Assembly: GCF_021018805.1 (NCBI RefSeq)
Contig: NC_086251.1
Location: 42,850,767 to 42,914,766 of the forward strand
DNA length: 64,000 nucleotides
Origin: Prinia subflava
Taxonomy: Eukaryota > Chordata > Aves > Passeriformes > Cisticolidae
Reading direction: 5' to 3'
A model generated the notes under the pieces. The model was not told the DNA's origin, did no database searches, and saw only the letters and a list, made by a program, of their open reading frames with translations. This document shows positions 48,711 through 61,111 of this stretch, piece after piece. A program made the position numbers and the translations under genes. Numbering within the stretch: the stretch's first letter is position 1; each line of letters begins with the position of its first letter.

Positions 48711-51700
48711 TTCGAACTGCAAGAGGTAGAAAGTTAGCTGTAAGTATGTTGCTGTTTATGAGTGGGGGAGTATGTACTTAAGTGTGTGATGGTGGCAGTT
48801 TTCAAAGACAAAAAAGATAAAGCTAGCAAAAGTTCTTGCCTTTTCAAAGTCACTTCAAGGAAGGCTTTGCCAAAATGATTCATGAGGTTTACTATTGCTG
48901 TTTAGAAATTGATGCTGACTGCATCAAAATCTAATGAGAATGCAGTACATGAAAAACTAGGATTTAAAAAAATAAACACAGGAAAGTATTTCAGTAATAA
49001 TGCTATACAATGTTGTTATCTTACTGTCCCAGTGTTTTGATTAAGACAAGATGAGCAACTTCCACACTGCCTGTTTGTGGAGGTGTCACACAATACACAA
49101 TTTAAAGGTCTTGCTGGCTAGGAGAAAACAAGGCTATGACATATTCAATGAAAACACCCGTGCCTTGACAACCTTTCTGTCATTCAGAGTGCTGTCATTT
49201 TATTGGGGTCCTTGTAACTCCAACATATTTAGTGTATATATTTTCTTTCAGACGTTATTGGCATAATATTTTTTTAAACCTAAATACTTCTAGATGGATA
49301 CAAAACAAAACAGTAGAGGCAAATACATGTATTGAAAATATTTACTTGAAAACATACTTGGGCCACTTGAGGTCAATAAGCATGTGATATGCTGTGTGAT
49401 AGCAAAGGATGGCAGATGTAGGTGTATTTTGAGATAATGTGTCTTCCTTAAAAACAGTGGAACAAAAGACTGCTAAATTTTCACATTTCTTTTGGTATAG
49501 TCAGAGGAAAACAATGAAAAAGAGCTATGGATAGAAAAGTAATTCAGTTGTACTGTGATGTATATAACTTGCCTATCATCAGCTGTCTGTGGTCTTGCAT
49601 TTCAAGCGAAGTGCTGTTTTCTGAGTTCTGTTTATAGTCAGGAGAGGGTTAGGTGCTTCCAGTGAGCAGGTCATGCTGCTGGGATAAAAGGGTGGACTCA
49701 TTCTGAAAGTGCTCCTGCTCACTACTGAGTATGGGAGTATTCTAGTCAACTATGAGTACATGGCTGAATTGTAGTGCCTAAGGCTGGGAGAGAAAGCCCA
49801 TCTATCTGTACAGAGAAGGTATTGAAGAACCTGTCGTGCTGCAGACAGCTGATTGTTCAAAGCACTGATGTGCTCTGTTCTTGTGTATGTCTGTTCCAGA
49901 GTGCACTGCAGTGTAGGTGCAGCTGTGGACAGGGCATGCCTGCCTGTGACCTCAGTAGCTTTCAAAACTAAAGGGAGTTTATCTTGCTTTGTGCTTACAT
50001 ATGCAATTCCTAAAGCAAAAGCAAGAACATTGCTAGGAAGTCAAGAACATTGGGGAAAATGTACTGGCCTTCCACATGGGTCAGATCATGTTAAATAATT
50101 AAGTTCTACATTGCTTGAGTAAACATTTCCTGGTTTACAGTGATGCTTGACACTGCTATGAGCTACTAAGGATATGTAACATTCCCTCTCATTTCGGGAG
50201 TGATGCAATTCATCTGTACAGATAGATCAATGAGTCATGCTTCCATACAGTGAGCATGGTATTTGCAATTCATGGTGTGAGGTTCTGGTACTCACTGTCT
50301 CAAATACAGGATTAACTCCCACTCACAGTGGTAACTTTTACGTTTTCTGGAACTGTTCAAGGGGATGGATGATTTAACATCAATATTAACAGTTTCTATA
50401 AAAGTGGGTTGAATTTTTATTTGACAGCAACCTCCAAAATTTGATAATTTGGTATCAGTGAGATGACATCTCCCTACTTTTAGTATGTTCTTGTTTCTCA
50501 CAGTTGCTCATCTTGGGAAGATGAAGGGAGAAGTTTTATCTATTTCAAAACTTACAAAATTTACACTTGGTTAAAGCCATGGAGAATTTAATCTATGCTA
50601 AAATCAAGTGCTGTAATAAAAGTGCAGAATGACCACAAATCTTGTTGGAACCATCAGCTCTGCTTTGCCAAAGTCAAATCTTGTTGCTTGAAATAAAAGT
50701 TTTACAAAGGAACAGGCACATTCTCAGGAAGTATGATCATTAAAAAGTGACTTGTCTGTCCTGTGATATGTAGTGATGCTGATTCTGTGAATAGAGATGA
50801 TATAATGAGCTGTCTACACAAGTGAAACAAGCTTTCTGGAGGCTGGTGGAGCAAGCATTACTGTCAACCATATTAGCACTGTTTTCACCTACAGTTTTCT
50901 CATCACTACTGGTTTTTTTTGCATTAACCTGATTGTGAAATGCTGTCTTTGACTTTTCTGTGGCAAGTCTTGAGTAACAAAAATCAACGTGCACGCACGG
51001 AACCAAAACAAACTCAACAAGTACATGTGAGTTTCTTGTTCTTTTCCCTTATAAATCCTGGATGCTGTATTTGGTTTTGTAATCTTTTTAATTCAACAAG
51101 AATTAAAGTGTGGTAAGTGTGAAGGGAGCTAAAGACCATTTTAAAGGCAGTAGGTTAAAATACTGTCTTACTGTCAGAGCTGACACAAAATAGGCCTTCA
51201 AAATAGTGTTGAGTGGAACCATTATTGAAGAGGATCCATTTAAGACAGATGGTAGAACTGACATTCTAACTTCTTATGGTCTTTAAATATCACTTTGTGC
51301 TTTTCACATAAGAAATTGTACTAGCCTTGCTTCCTTGGCCCAGTTCAAATGGGGCTGTAATCACTTGGCACCTAAAACTTAAACCTGTACTTTCCCATTA
51401 TGGCATTTCTCCCAAGCTAATAGTTTTTTGAGTGGACTGACTTCCCACTGGCGGATTAGTTCCCAGGCCCAAATTGTTTAAACTTGTTCTATTGCAAATT
51501 TCATTTGTGCCTTTATTTAGTTGCTAACCATTGTGCCATGTCCTGGTTTCAAAGTGTGTCAGAATGCTTTGTGATGGTCTAAGAGCTGTGACTGTATAAA
51601 AAAGAAATTTTTATTAAACAGTGATGATAATAATAGTGACTCTACTGTAATATATCTTTTGCTGGAACTTCAATGTGTTGTTCTGTAACTGTTTTCTTCA

Positions 51701-54700
51701 AAGAACATATGTAGAGAGCAAAAACACAGAAAACTTCCTGCCATCTCTGTTGATTGGTGATTTCATCCATTTCTTTTCTCTTGCTTCCCTCCTCCTGAGA
51801 CTTGGTCTCTGTCTCTTGTTTCCTTGTCTCCTCTATCAGTATCTTTTCTCTGTCTGATCTACTGCTAAACAAGTCCTGTTTGAAGACAAACCAAGCAATA
51901 TCTCTCCTGCATCCCACTGTGTTGCTCATTTGTGTCATGTATCCTTTATACTATGAATGCTGTCCTGTCACTGAGTGTGGCAAGGCCAATTTCTTGATGG
52001 TTTCCTCTTGCTCTGTCAGAGGATAAATTATTACTGCTGGCAGTATCAGTATTAATACTGTTGATTTTATTACCTGATTTTGAGAGAGCTGCAAAAAGAC
52101 TGTCAAAAGCTTCAGAGAAACTTGGTATTACCTATGCCTCATTGTCTGAATCCTGAGCCTTCTTTCTTTTCTGTTTTGTCTCCATTTATTTGGTATGTGA
52201 GATATTATTATATGATTACAGAGAATGAGACAGGAAAGTCCTTTTTTATTAAGCACAGTGCTTTCCTGTGTTCTTACTTCATTGTCCGTAAAGTGCATCC
52301 AGGAACAGAGGGGTTTTTTAAGGTGAGATTTAGGCTCCTTTATGGATTAGACACTAGATGAGAGACGGGGGGAAAAATGAACCTGTTGTAAAAAACCAAA
52401 GTGCTGTTGGTGTCTGTTCTCTTTTGTTTCCTGCTTTGTGTCCCTTCTGCCCACACCAGTGAGGTGTTCTATTTTCCTCCATCTGTGTGGGTGGGAATAT
52501 TGGATGTCTGTTTCTTTCCCAGTGCTAATAGCTTTTTACTTCTTCACCTAAGTGGTTATCCAGACCAGTGTGTGCATTTGACAGAAGATGCCATTTGGCA
52601 AGTACTGCCATCCTCCTTTAGTCCATTTCTGTTTTGTAGCATTTCAAAAAGGGCAGTTGTACAGCACTGGCAAACACAATGGAAGTCTGGCTCTCCATTT
52701 TAGGACGTGCCTGCAAGCTTTGCCAGAAGGGCAAACAAATCCCACAGGCCTTTTACCTATGCAGACACAATTATTCAGAAAACAGTGAATGGCACAGGCA
52801 ACAGGAAAAAATATCCCATAAAAAATTAAAGTAAAAAAAGATGGGGGTGATTTCTGTTGAGTAAGGCTGCACACATCCTGGACCCCTACATGTTATCAGG
52901 CTGATATAATGAGACATGGCAAGTGTTAACCCACAAGATAGATTCACCAGAGAATTTGGGGCACACTTGCTTTTCAAGTGTCCTTCCAGCTATTGATTGT
53001 GCCACTAAATGTACTTTCTTCAGACTTCTAGACTTCAGGTGATACCCTGCCACCCAGGATAAGTTACACGTATCCGCAAGGATTGGCTCAACTCCTAGGT
53101 AGTGATTTTATTATAGTATTTTCTTCAAAGAGCTTTGTATTTTGGGACTACAAGACTCATAGCCTCTCAAAGCCTGTTGCACTAGTGTCTTTCATTCTTT
53201 GACACCACTAGGTTCCTGTAAGAGACAAGGACTTTCCCCCAAACTGAGCATGTTTATCTCTTATTCAATACTTGTACTCTTCCTCCTTTAGTATTTAAGA
53301 AGACAGATGAAATACATGTTGGCCCATACATTTCTTCTTCGGGCCGAGGCACACCAAAAATTGACCAATATATCTTTGGGGCAGTGACTTTAGAGAAAAG
53401 AGATGGGAAGCTGTTTTCCCAGCATGAGAACTTCTAGGATGAGATGGAGGTAATAGTTGCTCTTACACAACATCAAATCCTGTGGTTTGCAAAGTGAGTG
53501 GGCTATAAAAGAGACAGTAGTTCACTGCTCAGGGAATAGACTAGGAGAAGTGAACAGCAGGTAACCATGCTGCTAGCAGAGAAAGTGAGAACACTCTTTG
53601 GATTACTCATGCCATTGTGGGATGAAGAGTAAAGAAACAGCTGGTAAACTGTCAGGTTGATCTCACAGAAAAGTGAAATGTCTTCTGGTACTTTAATACT
53701 GAGTTATTTAGATGGAGGTATGGAGGCAGGGGAGGAGAAGGCAGGATGGTTGCACCTGCTATTAGACTTTTTTTTTCCTCTCTTCAATGTAGATATATGT
53801 AAAAATGTCCATTTCCTTCTTACCCACTCTGTTAAACTCATCCACAGCCATACTGTCTTCCAATCCTGTTTTTTCATATAATATTTTGACCAGATTGATC
53901 AGGATGTTTTTAATTTAAACTGTGTAAATGGTTAGATTGGTACATTCTGCAGACAAGAATGTAGATCAGTAGAGGACAACCAAACACAATCATTTCAAAC
54001 AGGTCTGGGTTATGTATGGAGAACATAGATATAGAGATTTAGATTAGGGATAGTTACATGGCTTATTTATCCTCTCCTCTTGAATGTATTAATAAGAACC
54101 TGAAGATGTCTACTGCTGTGATGAAAGGGTGTTTATTATTTGATTTATTCTTTCCTTCTTTCCTTTTTTGTTTGTTCTTTCTGATCTCAGAATTTTAAAT
54201 CTTCTCACAGTGTGCAGGACTGAGAGGCATATGTGTGGCTCAGTGATTTCCTGTTAGTAATATTCTTCCTTTTTGCACACTGAGATCATCTTGCTTGTGA
54301 CACATTGACCTTATTTTTATCCCAGCAGGGACAGATAGAAATGTAATGATCCTGCTCTGGTAAGGAATAAATTTTTTAAACTCATGAGACTTGCACAAGT
54401 ACAACTGCTTGGAACAAGGGCAAGGTAAGGAAAAAACAAGAACCCCTTTGCATTTCTCTCTTCTACCTTAGTTCTTAGCAGCCCATCTTAAACTAGATCA
54501 CATCCCAAGGTGAGTTTGCTGCCCTGTCTATGTGGTTTGGTTTTTAGTCTAATTATGTCAGTAGGGAACTCTCAGGATTTGGAGAGGAGTAATTTTTTGT
54601 AACTTACATTCCTTAAATACTTTTTATGTTTCTCACATTTTACATATTTAACCCATGGATATGCTGCCAAATCTTTGTAAGTTTTTTTTTCCTCCTACGT

Positions 54701-55378
54701 GTTCCACCCCTTTTTCACATCATATTCTCTGCTTTGCAAGTTTTTACAAAACACTTAATGCAACATGAATTCTGCCTCCATTGTTTGCATCACCCACAAA
54801 GCCAAGCAGGCTGTTCTTTTGCCTTTTGCCTTGCTGGAATAGGGTTCCCTAAGAAATAAACACACGTGGCTTGTGCTTTAAGCATCTTTGCATCACTGAT
54901 GTAAGGCTGTGCATGGCTTTGGTTCATTTGATGTGAATCATCCATCCATCAGAGATGTGTCACAGTCTGGAAAATTCAAGACTTCAATCTGAGCAATGAC
55001 TCTTGTAATCAAAGGAAAAAATAAAAGGAGGTTCAGTATGTGCCTTGCCTAGGCACATCTTGACAAAGTGCTCTCAAGGGCAGAACTGGATTGCATTGCA
55101 ATGCCATAGGTGTAAATATTATTCCTCGGACCAGTGGTTCCTCTAATCAGCATCCATCTGGACACATTGTAGAATTCAGGGTAAATGATGCTACAATGGC
55201 CTCCTCATGTGCTGACATATATGTGGAAATATTTTTCAAGATCTGTCTCTTTAAGGGAACACACTTTTTTTGGTCCAGATTAACTTATGCTCTGTTGCTG
55301 TTTGGTTTCTGACAAATTTTAATGTCAAAACTTGCCTGCATCAGAAATACGGAACAACTGAGTACAGGGTTTCAGGGG
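48711..55378. other. Non-coding stretch, no gene recognised
   Basis: AT-rich unique sequence. The longest frames (51,642-51,938 minus, Glu/Lys/Arg-rich; 52,401-52,703 plus) show no known domain and overlap frames on the other strand. A CAGTGGTTCCTCT word near 55,132 resembles a hAT terminus but is isolated. Confidence 0.5.
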
Positions 55379-55437
55379 AAAAAAAAAAAAAGAAAAAAAA
55401 AGAAAAAAAAAAGAAAAAAAAAAAAAGAAAAAAAAAA
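55379..55437. repeat. A-rich (A8-13 G)n simple repeat
   Basis: Fifty-nine bases of A interrupted by single G at roughly 9-13 base spacing. It makes the Lys-rich (plus) and Phe-rich (minus) open frames over 55,270-55,543 meaningless. It lies about 60 bp from the 3' side of the neighbouring ancient LINE. Confidence 0.97.
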
Positions 55438-55499
55438 GGCAGTTATTCACAATAAATTCCCAAGTATTCGAAGTTTTCTGCCTGAGTGGTTTTGCTGTA

Positions 55500-56110
55500 T
55501 CCCTCATTTAGGATCTTCATCCCGTGTTGTATCTCATGTTTAGACTTTGACAGGTTGAGATGCACACACAGGGGCCTTTTTTCTTGGTGCTTCCAGTTAA
55601 TTTGGAACTTGGCAGTACACATGCAGTTATTAGTTATTTTCAGCATGCATTTCTTTGCATCTGTCAACAGTAAATTTAATTTGCCATTGCATAGACCATT
55701 TTCATAGATCTTCTACTAAGAAACAACTTAAATAATTTTATGCCAGCTGCAGATTTGTTTCTTTGCTATTTACATCCTTTCCCACAGCACTAACAACTAG
55801 GTGAGGTGGAGCTGCTTAAGTAGAGTGCCTGCATTGTTTTCTCTATCATACTGAAAAAAAACTCCACAATTTTGATCCTAACTTCTTTTTTCTGTGTTTT
55901 TACCATTTTTAATCCTTCACAGTGTTTTTTCTCCTGCTATGATGTTTATAGGTTTTTTTGGTAAAGTACTCTTTTAAAAGGCCTTTTGAAATTCTGTCTG
56001 ACATCTGTTTTCTTGTATCTGGTGTTTCATTACGTCTTTGTAGATCCAAAGAGTCCTAGTACATTTGATTGCTTATAGAAAGAATATTACATTTATATTG
56101 TTATCTTTTA
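55500..56110 (-). mobile_element. Ancient CR1/L3-type LINE fragment
   Basis: A strongly decayed non-LTR retrotransposon on the minus strand, older than the CR1 at 35,843. In sense, 'GKDVNS' at about 55,765-55,785 precedes the remnant of the F-A-D-D-T-K box, now L-Q-L-A-*. It is followed at about 55,645-55,695 by 'KWSMQWQIKFTVDRCKEMHA', which matches the L3/CR1 block W-A-T-K-W-Q-M-K-F-N-V-D-K-C-K-V-M-H. On the plus strand, the part at about 55,905-56,000 aligns at the nucleotide level with the antisense of the upstream RT region (ACCATTTTTAATCC, CTATGATG, AAGGCCTTTTGAAATTCT). Several stops and frameshifts make it non-functional. Boundaries are approximate; the left 100 bp are weaker. Confidence 0.68.
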
Positions 56111-56205
56111 ATAATTTGTGACATTTATTTCTGTTACAGTGTCTACCAATGAAGTAGGGTTTGCAGGTGCCTCATTGTCACAAATATCATAAATATCAAA
56201 AAACA

Positions 56206-56322
56206 GGTGAACAAAAACAACAGATCCCCCCAACAAGAGCAACAACCAAAACCAAACAACCAAACAAAAAAGTAACAAAAAAACCCAAACCCAAACCAAA
56301 GAAAACTACCAAAACCCAAAGA
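56206..56322. repeat. C/A-rich low-complexity tract
   Basis: AACAACC, CCAAAACCAAA and CCCAAACC-type units, the complement of the G/T-rich tracts elsewhere in the window. Open frames on both strands over it (56,108-56,387) are composition artefacts. Confidence 0.85.
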
Positions 56323-57779
56323 TGTCTGTGTTCCCTTCCAGTACTGTAGTGGCTGTACTCCATAGGATGGTGCATGAACAGTTGCATAATTTTGCTAGCA
56401 AATCAACTTTACCTGTAAATATTAAGTAAATGTTTGAAAGATCACTGCAGTTTGTATTGTATTCTGAGAATAATGTATGTTAACTATTTATGTGTCTTTC
56501 AGTAGGTACTGCAGCTCTTCACAATTATTTACAAAGTAAACTGCACAACACTGTCATTAAATGGTAGCATAGTATTACTGTTGTGGTATTAATAGGGAAA
56601 ATCCAGACCTGATGTCATCCCTTTTCCACCTTCTTTTTTTTTGCTCCAATGCAGCACCTTTATGTGAAGTTGAGAGTGAAGATAAAGTTTCTCTTCAAGT
56701 TACCATTTTCAGAATCAAATCTTAGTGGAAATCCTTGTGATTAGGTTATGGCTCTAGACGTCTGAAATCATCTGGAGAGTCATTAAGACCTTAGTTGATT
56801 GCATTCAGAGAGCAGGGAGTGTGCATGTCCCTCATCAGCAGTGACAGTGGGAGACTTGAGTGGCTTCTCAAAAAATGAATTAGGGCTCTTCTGACAGTGC
56901 TGTGAAGCCCTCCAGGCTAAACCAAATCCTTCTTTCCACTTCTTGTGATGTACAAATCCTTGCAATTTTCAAAGATACAAGGTCTCTTTTTTTTTGGTTG
57001 AGATACTGGAGTGAAGGAAATGGCAACTGAATTGAGGGATGATGCAGTACCAAATGTTAACTGAATACTGAGGGGGAAATGAGTGAGACCTTGAAGTTGT
57101 AGACCATGATGTGGAATGATTTATGCTCAGAATTTCACTCAGCACTTGACTAATACTGAATTGTAAGCAATGGTTCTACTACTGATTAGGAGAGGGGTCT
57201 GGATATACCTGTTCCATCAACAGAGGGAGAAAGTAAATCAACAAAATATTCTTTCATCAAATTTCATGTAAGTGGGCGGTGCAACATCAATCGTGACAAA
57301 CGTTTCTTTATGGCCACTGAAGCTCTTTGACCAGTAAAACTCCATTTGGCTGGGAGACTGACTGAACCATAGCATCCATCTGGGTTTTAAACACATGCTG
57401 GACATAATGCAGGAAGAGATTTTAGAGAGAATTTCTTGTCAGATCACAGCTACCACACAAACAGCTGTAAAGTATCAAGGAAGCTACAAGGGAAGATGCA
57501 AAATTGAGAATAAATTTTGTGTCCAAGATACTTTTGCTTAACTTTAGAGATGGGAAGAAGCAGAAGTTCCGGAACTCTGGTAAAAACATCCACTGGGTAG
57601 ATCAGATTGGGCAGGAGTCCTATTTTTTTCTGTTATTATTTTTCCATCCTCTCCATCCATAAAGACCTTGTTTATAAGACCTACTATGTTTATCACTGGT
57701 AGCAACAATAAATGGATAAAGACAGGCAGGATAATGACTGATCTCTGAAATGGCTCATTTTGTTAACTAAATTACAGGT

Positions 57780-58060
57780 TATGCTGTGGACAGAGACAGC
57801 TGGCAGGCAGTGTTGCCCAAGCACCAACCCTCACAGAAAGTGAAATATGTACTTGCCTTTCATTAGTGCACACGGTATCATTATCACCATTGCCATCGTG
57901 ACAAATGTGATGATGACATGTGTCCCCTGAGAGCAGCTGCAGACAGGAGGGGTGGACTCAGCAGTGAAACAAGCTATCCTGCTATCAGGAACTGTTCAAC
58001 GTGCAAACAAATCTGTAAATATTTCAGTAAAAAGCCAGGCGATACTTGGGTGAGATTTGC
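57780..58060. promoter_or_regulatory. Candidate conserved non-coding element
   Basis: Unique sequence with retained CpGs and paired ATCATTATCACC / GTGATGATGAC words at about 57,876-57,918, near-inverted relative to each other. All frames are closed and no transposon is recognisable. Inference from texture only. Confidence 0.22.
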
Positions 58061-59639
58061 ATTTGTTTAGACTTCTCCCACTCTGGGATCTCTGAGCAGT
58101 CCATACTTAATAAAAATGTTGTTCTCATTTGAAAAAGGATGAAAGAGGGGGGAAATTGCCATTATGCTTCTTGCAAGTTAAACAGCAAGTCCCTTCCAGC
58201 ATAAAGGGTAGGATTAAGATATTCTGACATGAATCTCTCCAATTGATTTATTAAATCATGACTTTCCTCACAAAAACAAACGACTTACTATTTTCCAGTC
58301 ACTGAGCTAAATGCTTTGCCAGCTGTCCTCCATGACCTGGTGGGCAGTGATATGCTACTGGTGTTTTCAGAATCTTCCCTTACTCTGTAATAAATCCTGT
58401 GAGCAAGAGTAATGTGATAATTTCAAAAAGAGAGCATGAGGAAAGCTGTTTACTTGTCTTAACAGTTAACACTTTTCTCTTGTAATTATGAAGGGTAAAG
58501 GAGCTTTTTTTCATCATATATTAGATAAGATGAGTGGGCCTAATTATGAAAAATCAGATTAAATATTTACTGCTTGTGGAAACAGGACTCAAATCCATGA
58601 CAGAAAATTTTAAGAGCTCTTATATTCAGACTGATAATTTTGAACACAAGAATTATCAATGTGTTCCAGATGGGAATTTCTCGGCCAGTAACTTTTACCA
58701 AGCAAAACCAACACAAAGAGAGGAAGCAGCTCCTGGTTTGGGCTCTAGCAAAAGTTTTCCTCTAAGCACTTTCAGTTCATTTTATATTCTGGAGTACAAG
58801 AGTCTTTATTCTCGGTTTCTTGAAAAGAAAATTGCATCCTTAGAAATTTTTGTTATCTCTATGAATGTTAACTCCTAATGAAATGGTCTCAAAAATACTT
58901 TATAGCAAATATGTGCCTAGACTATGAACTAGAGTTGACTTAGAAAAGAAATGGATAACATAGTTTCATTAGTTAGATGTTAATCAGAAAAGAGAAATCA
59001 AAGTGCTTGACTTGACTTTTCAGTTTCACAGGTTATTTTGTGTATCTCATGCTTTCACATTTTTAGCTTCCCTAGTTTGAAGTACTCTGAGTTTTTTGAG
59101 CCTTTCCTCTTATAAAAGTGTCTGTATAGCACAACTAATTTTAATTTCTAATTCAAATCTAAGTAATCCTCTTGAAAATGTAGGATTATTCCATATGAAA
59201 ACAGTGTTATATCTTGTTGCAATCTGGTTGAACTTTGGTAGCCAAAGTAGGTCATTTGCTGCCTAGGTTATTGCTGGCATACATAAGTTTTCCTTTATCA
59301 TGCTGGAAGGATACTCAGTGTTAATACTCCAGCAGCGAACAGAGAAGGAGCTTGCAGACCTGCTCTGCTGCTGGGGATAAAGGTTCAGCTGTATCTGTGC
59401 AGAGGCTGAAGTGTTCAGTGTGGAAGCAGGCAGTGTGGCTGTCACAAGGGTGTGTGCTGGCCGCTCCCAGGAGCTGTGGGTGCTGAGCCATCCTGGGCTC
59501 GGGGCTCCTGCACACACAGCCTGCCCAGCCCTGAAACTGGTGGCTCTGGACCTGTGGGCACTGTGAGGGTTCAGGCTGGCTGAAGGGACCCTTCTGTCAT
59601 GTTACTCTGCTAATCTGTTTCTATGTCTTACTTCCCATT

Positions 59640-59890
59640 TAACAGTAAAATTAACGAAGTGAAAAACAATGCCCATCTTCAGAGCTTAGCTATTACCTTA
59701 ATTAAAAAGAAAATATTTAATGTGACATTGTTAAGGTCGGCATGTCAAATGTAACCAATTGTAACTCTGAAATACAATTTAAAACATCTTTAATTCAGCA
59801 TTTAAGAAAGTTGCTGATTTAACAATCCAGGAAACTCAGCTCTGATCGCAAGCACGGTACCTTTAGTAACATGAGTCATTGCATCTGTTC
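59640..59890. promoter_or_regulatory. Candidate conserved non-coding element
   Basis: AT-rich but non-repetitive, with AAAATTAACG, CCTTAATTAAAA, AACCAATTGTAAC, TTTAATTCAGC and the CpG-containing CTGATCGCAAGCACGG. Homeodomain-like words are dense. No frame is open and no repeat family is recognised. Inference only. Confidence 0.22.
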
Positions 59891-60759
59891 TCTTTTTCAG
59901 CTATCTCAGACATCCAGTAGAGACACTGATCTGTGCTAGCAGTAGTATTTTGGTACACAGTGTTGATGCTTTTGTGGGTCTGCTTCCTCCTTAATTTCAC
60001 CCATTTTTCCTTTTCATAGTTTTATGAGAGGCTCTTCAGGAAGGAGCAATTCAGATGGTTGTTCCAACCCTGGTATACAAGACAAAAAGCACTATAACTT
60101 GTAAGTGACATACACAAATGGAACTGCAGACTGTTTTCAAAATTGCTTGTTACAGCAAGAAAAGTACACATAAACCCACAGTCAAAAGAGGGAAATGTTC
60201 TGAGACGTTAGTGGTCAAGGCCTGGTATTGTGGCTTACATCGTTTCTGGAAAGTGATGGATCTGGGTATAGTAGGGCTGTTTGAGCTGGACAGAAAATAG
60301 TTCATCTTTTTGACAATGAACAGTGGAAATCTTTGATTTGTGTTCAGCTAGCAAATGTGGCGAGGTTAAGTGCAGGTTCCATTGGTGTGTCAATGCAGTG
60401 ATAGAAAAGTGGCTTTTGTAAATAAACCACAGGCAAATCTCAGAAAACAACGCAGTATACCCAATCCTCTGCTGCTAACAGGGTTAAGAAGACTCAGAGG
60501 ATCAATTTAAAGAAAGAGTTTTCAAGCCAAATGTATTTCCAGATAAACAGGACCAAAGTCTAAGGAATGCTGCCAGGATTAAACAATGCCCTTAATTTCT
60601 AGTTAGCAATTGATCTCAGTCCACACAGGTAATAAAAGAAGGTGCCAGCTCTTCTGTTGCTTTTTGGTAGTCTCCAGCAAATGAGTTAGAGTCTCAGCCT
60701 AACTGATAGTGTTAGCGTAGGAAAACATATAACCACACAGAGGCGATCATATGCGGTTC

Positions 60760-60765
60760 TTTATT
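60760..60765 (-). terminator. LTR polyadenylation signal
   Basis: AATAAA on the minus strand, 72 bp after the TATA box, with GTGTGGTT (a GT-rich downstream element) about 28 bp beyond. Confidence 0.7.
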
Positions 60766-60836
60766 TAAGCGCGCGGGACACAGGGGTGACGATACACCCA
60801 AATCTGATGTCTAAAGGATACAGAGTCGATTCGTGA

Positions 60837-60845
60837 TTTTTATAG
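60837..60845 (-). promoter_or_regulatory. LTR TATA box
   Basis: CTATAAAAA on the minus strand inside the LTR. Expected transcription start is about 30 bp downstream, near 60,810. Confidence 0.65.
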
Positions 60846-61111
60846 TTTAAATTATACACATGTTAACTAACCCCCACCCCTAGATACTGATTATCCTATT
60901 CCTTAGTTACTATCTTAAATCATACCTACGCTTCTACCCTGATCCACACTTGATTTGGTTAAAACAATGCTTCTCAATTATCCCCTGAGTTGCAGTCACA
61001 CTTGATTCGGTCATTACAATAGCATGGAGCTGTTTGCAGAAGCTGACGCTTGTTCCGAGCTAGCTGCGTCAAGTTCCAGTTGTACGTTCTCTACTTTCCT
61101 CCCCCTACACA

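Larger units (their letters stand above)
56323..60709. other. Non-coding stretch, no gene recognised
   Basis: AT-rich unique sequence with a GC-richer patch at about 59,330-59,590. The 114-codon frame at 58,534-58,878 is not recognised. Two blocks that look like possible conserved elements are listed separately. Confidence 0.5.
60710..61111 (-). mobile_element. Avian ERV solo LTR, CpG-rich
   Basis: A 402-bp long terminal repeat on the minus strand. In sense it begins TGTGTAGGGGGAGG (61,111) and ends TTTTCCTACGCTAACA (60,710), giving TG...CA ends with imperfect inverted repeats (TGT..GTAGG). About 265 bp in is a TATA box, CTATAAAAA (60,837-60,845). About 70 bp further is AATAAA (60,760-60,765), 50 bp before the end. 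This is the normal U3-R-U5 order. About 15 CpGs, including GCGCGCGGG, survive in a region otherwise poor in CpG, which argues for a recent insertion. There is no primer-binding site or internal retroviral sequence next to either end, so it is a solo LTR. The flanks GATAG and TTACT do not form a target duplication, so the ends may be recombined or misjudged by a few bases. Confidence 0.82.

Noticed and set aside
55132..55145. CAGTGGTTCCTCT as a second hAT end
   Set aside because: Isolated and too short; it lies over 14 kb from the hAT remnant with no related sequence.
55270..55543. Lys-rich small proteins
   Set aside because: They are translation of the A-rich simple repeat.
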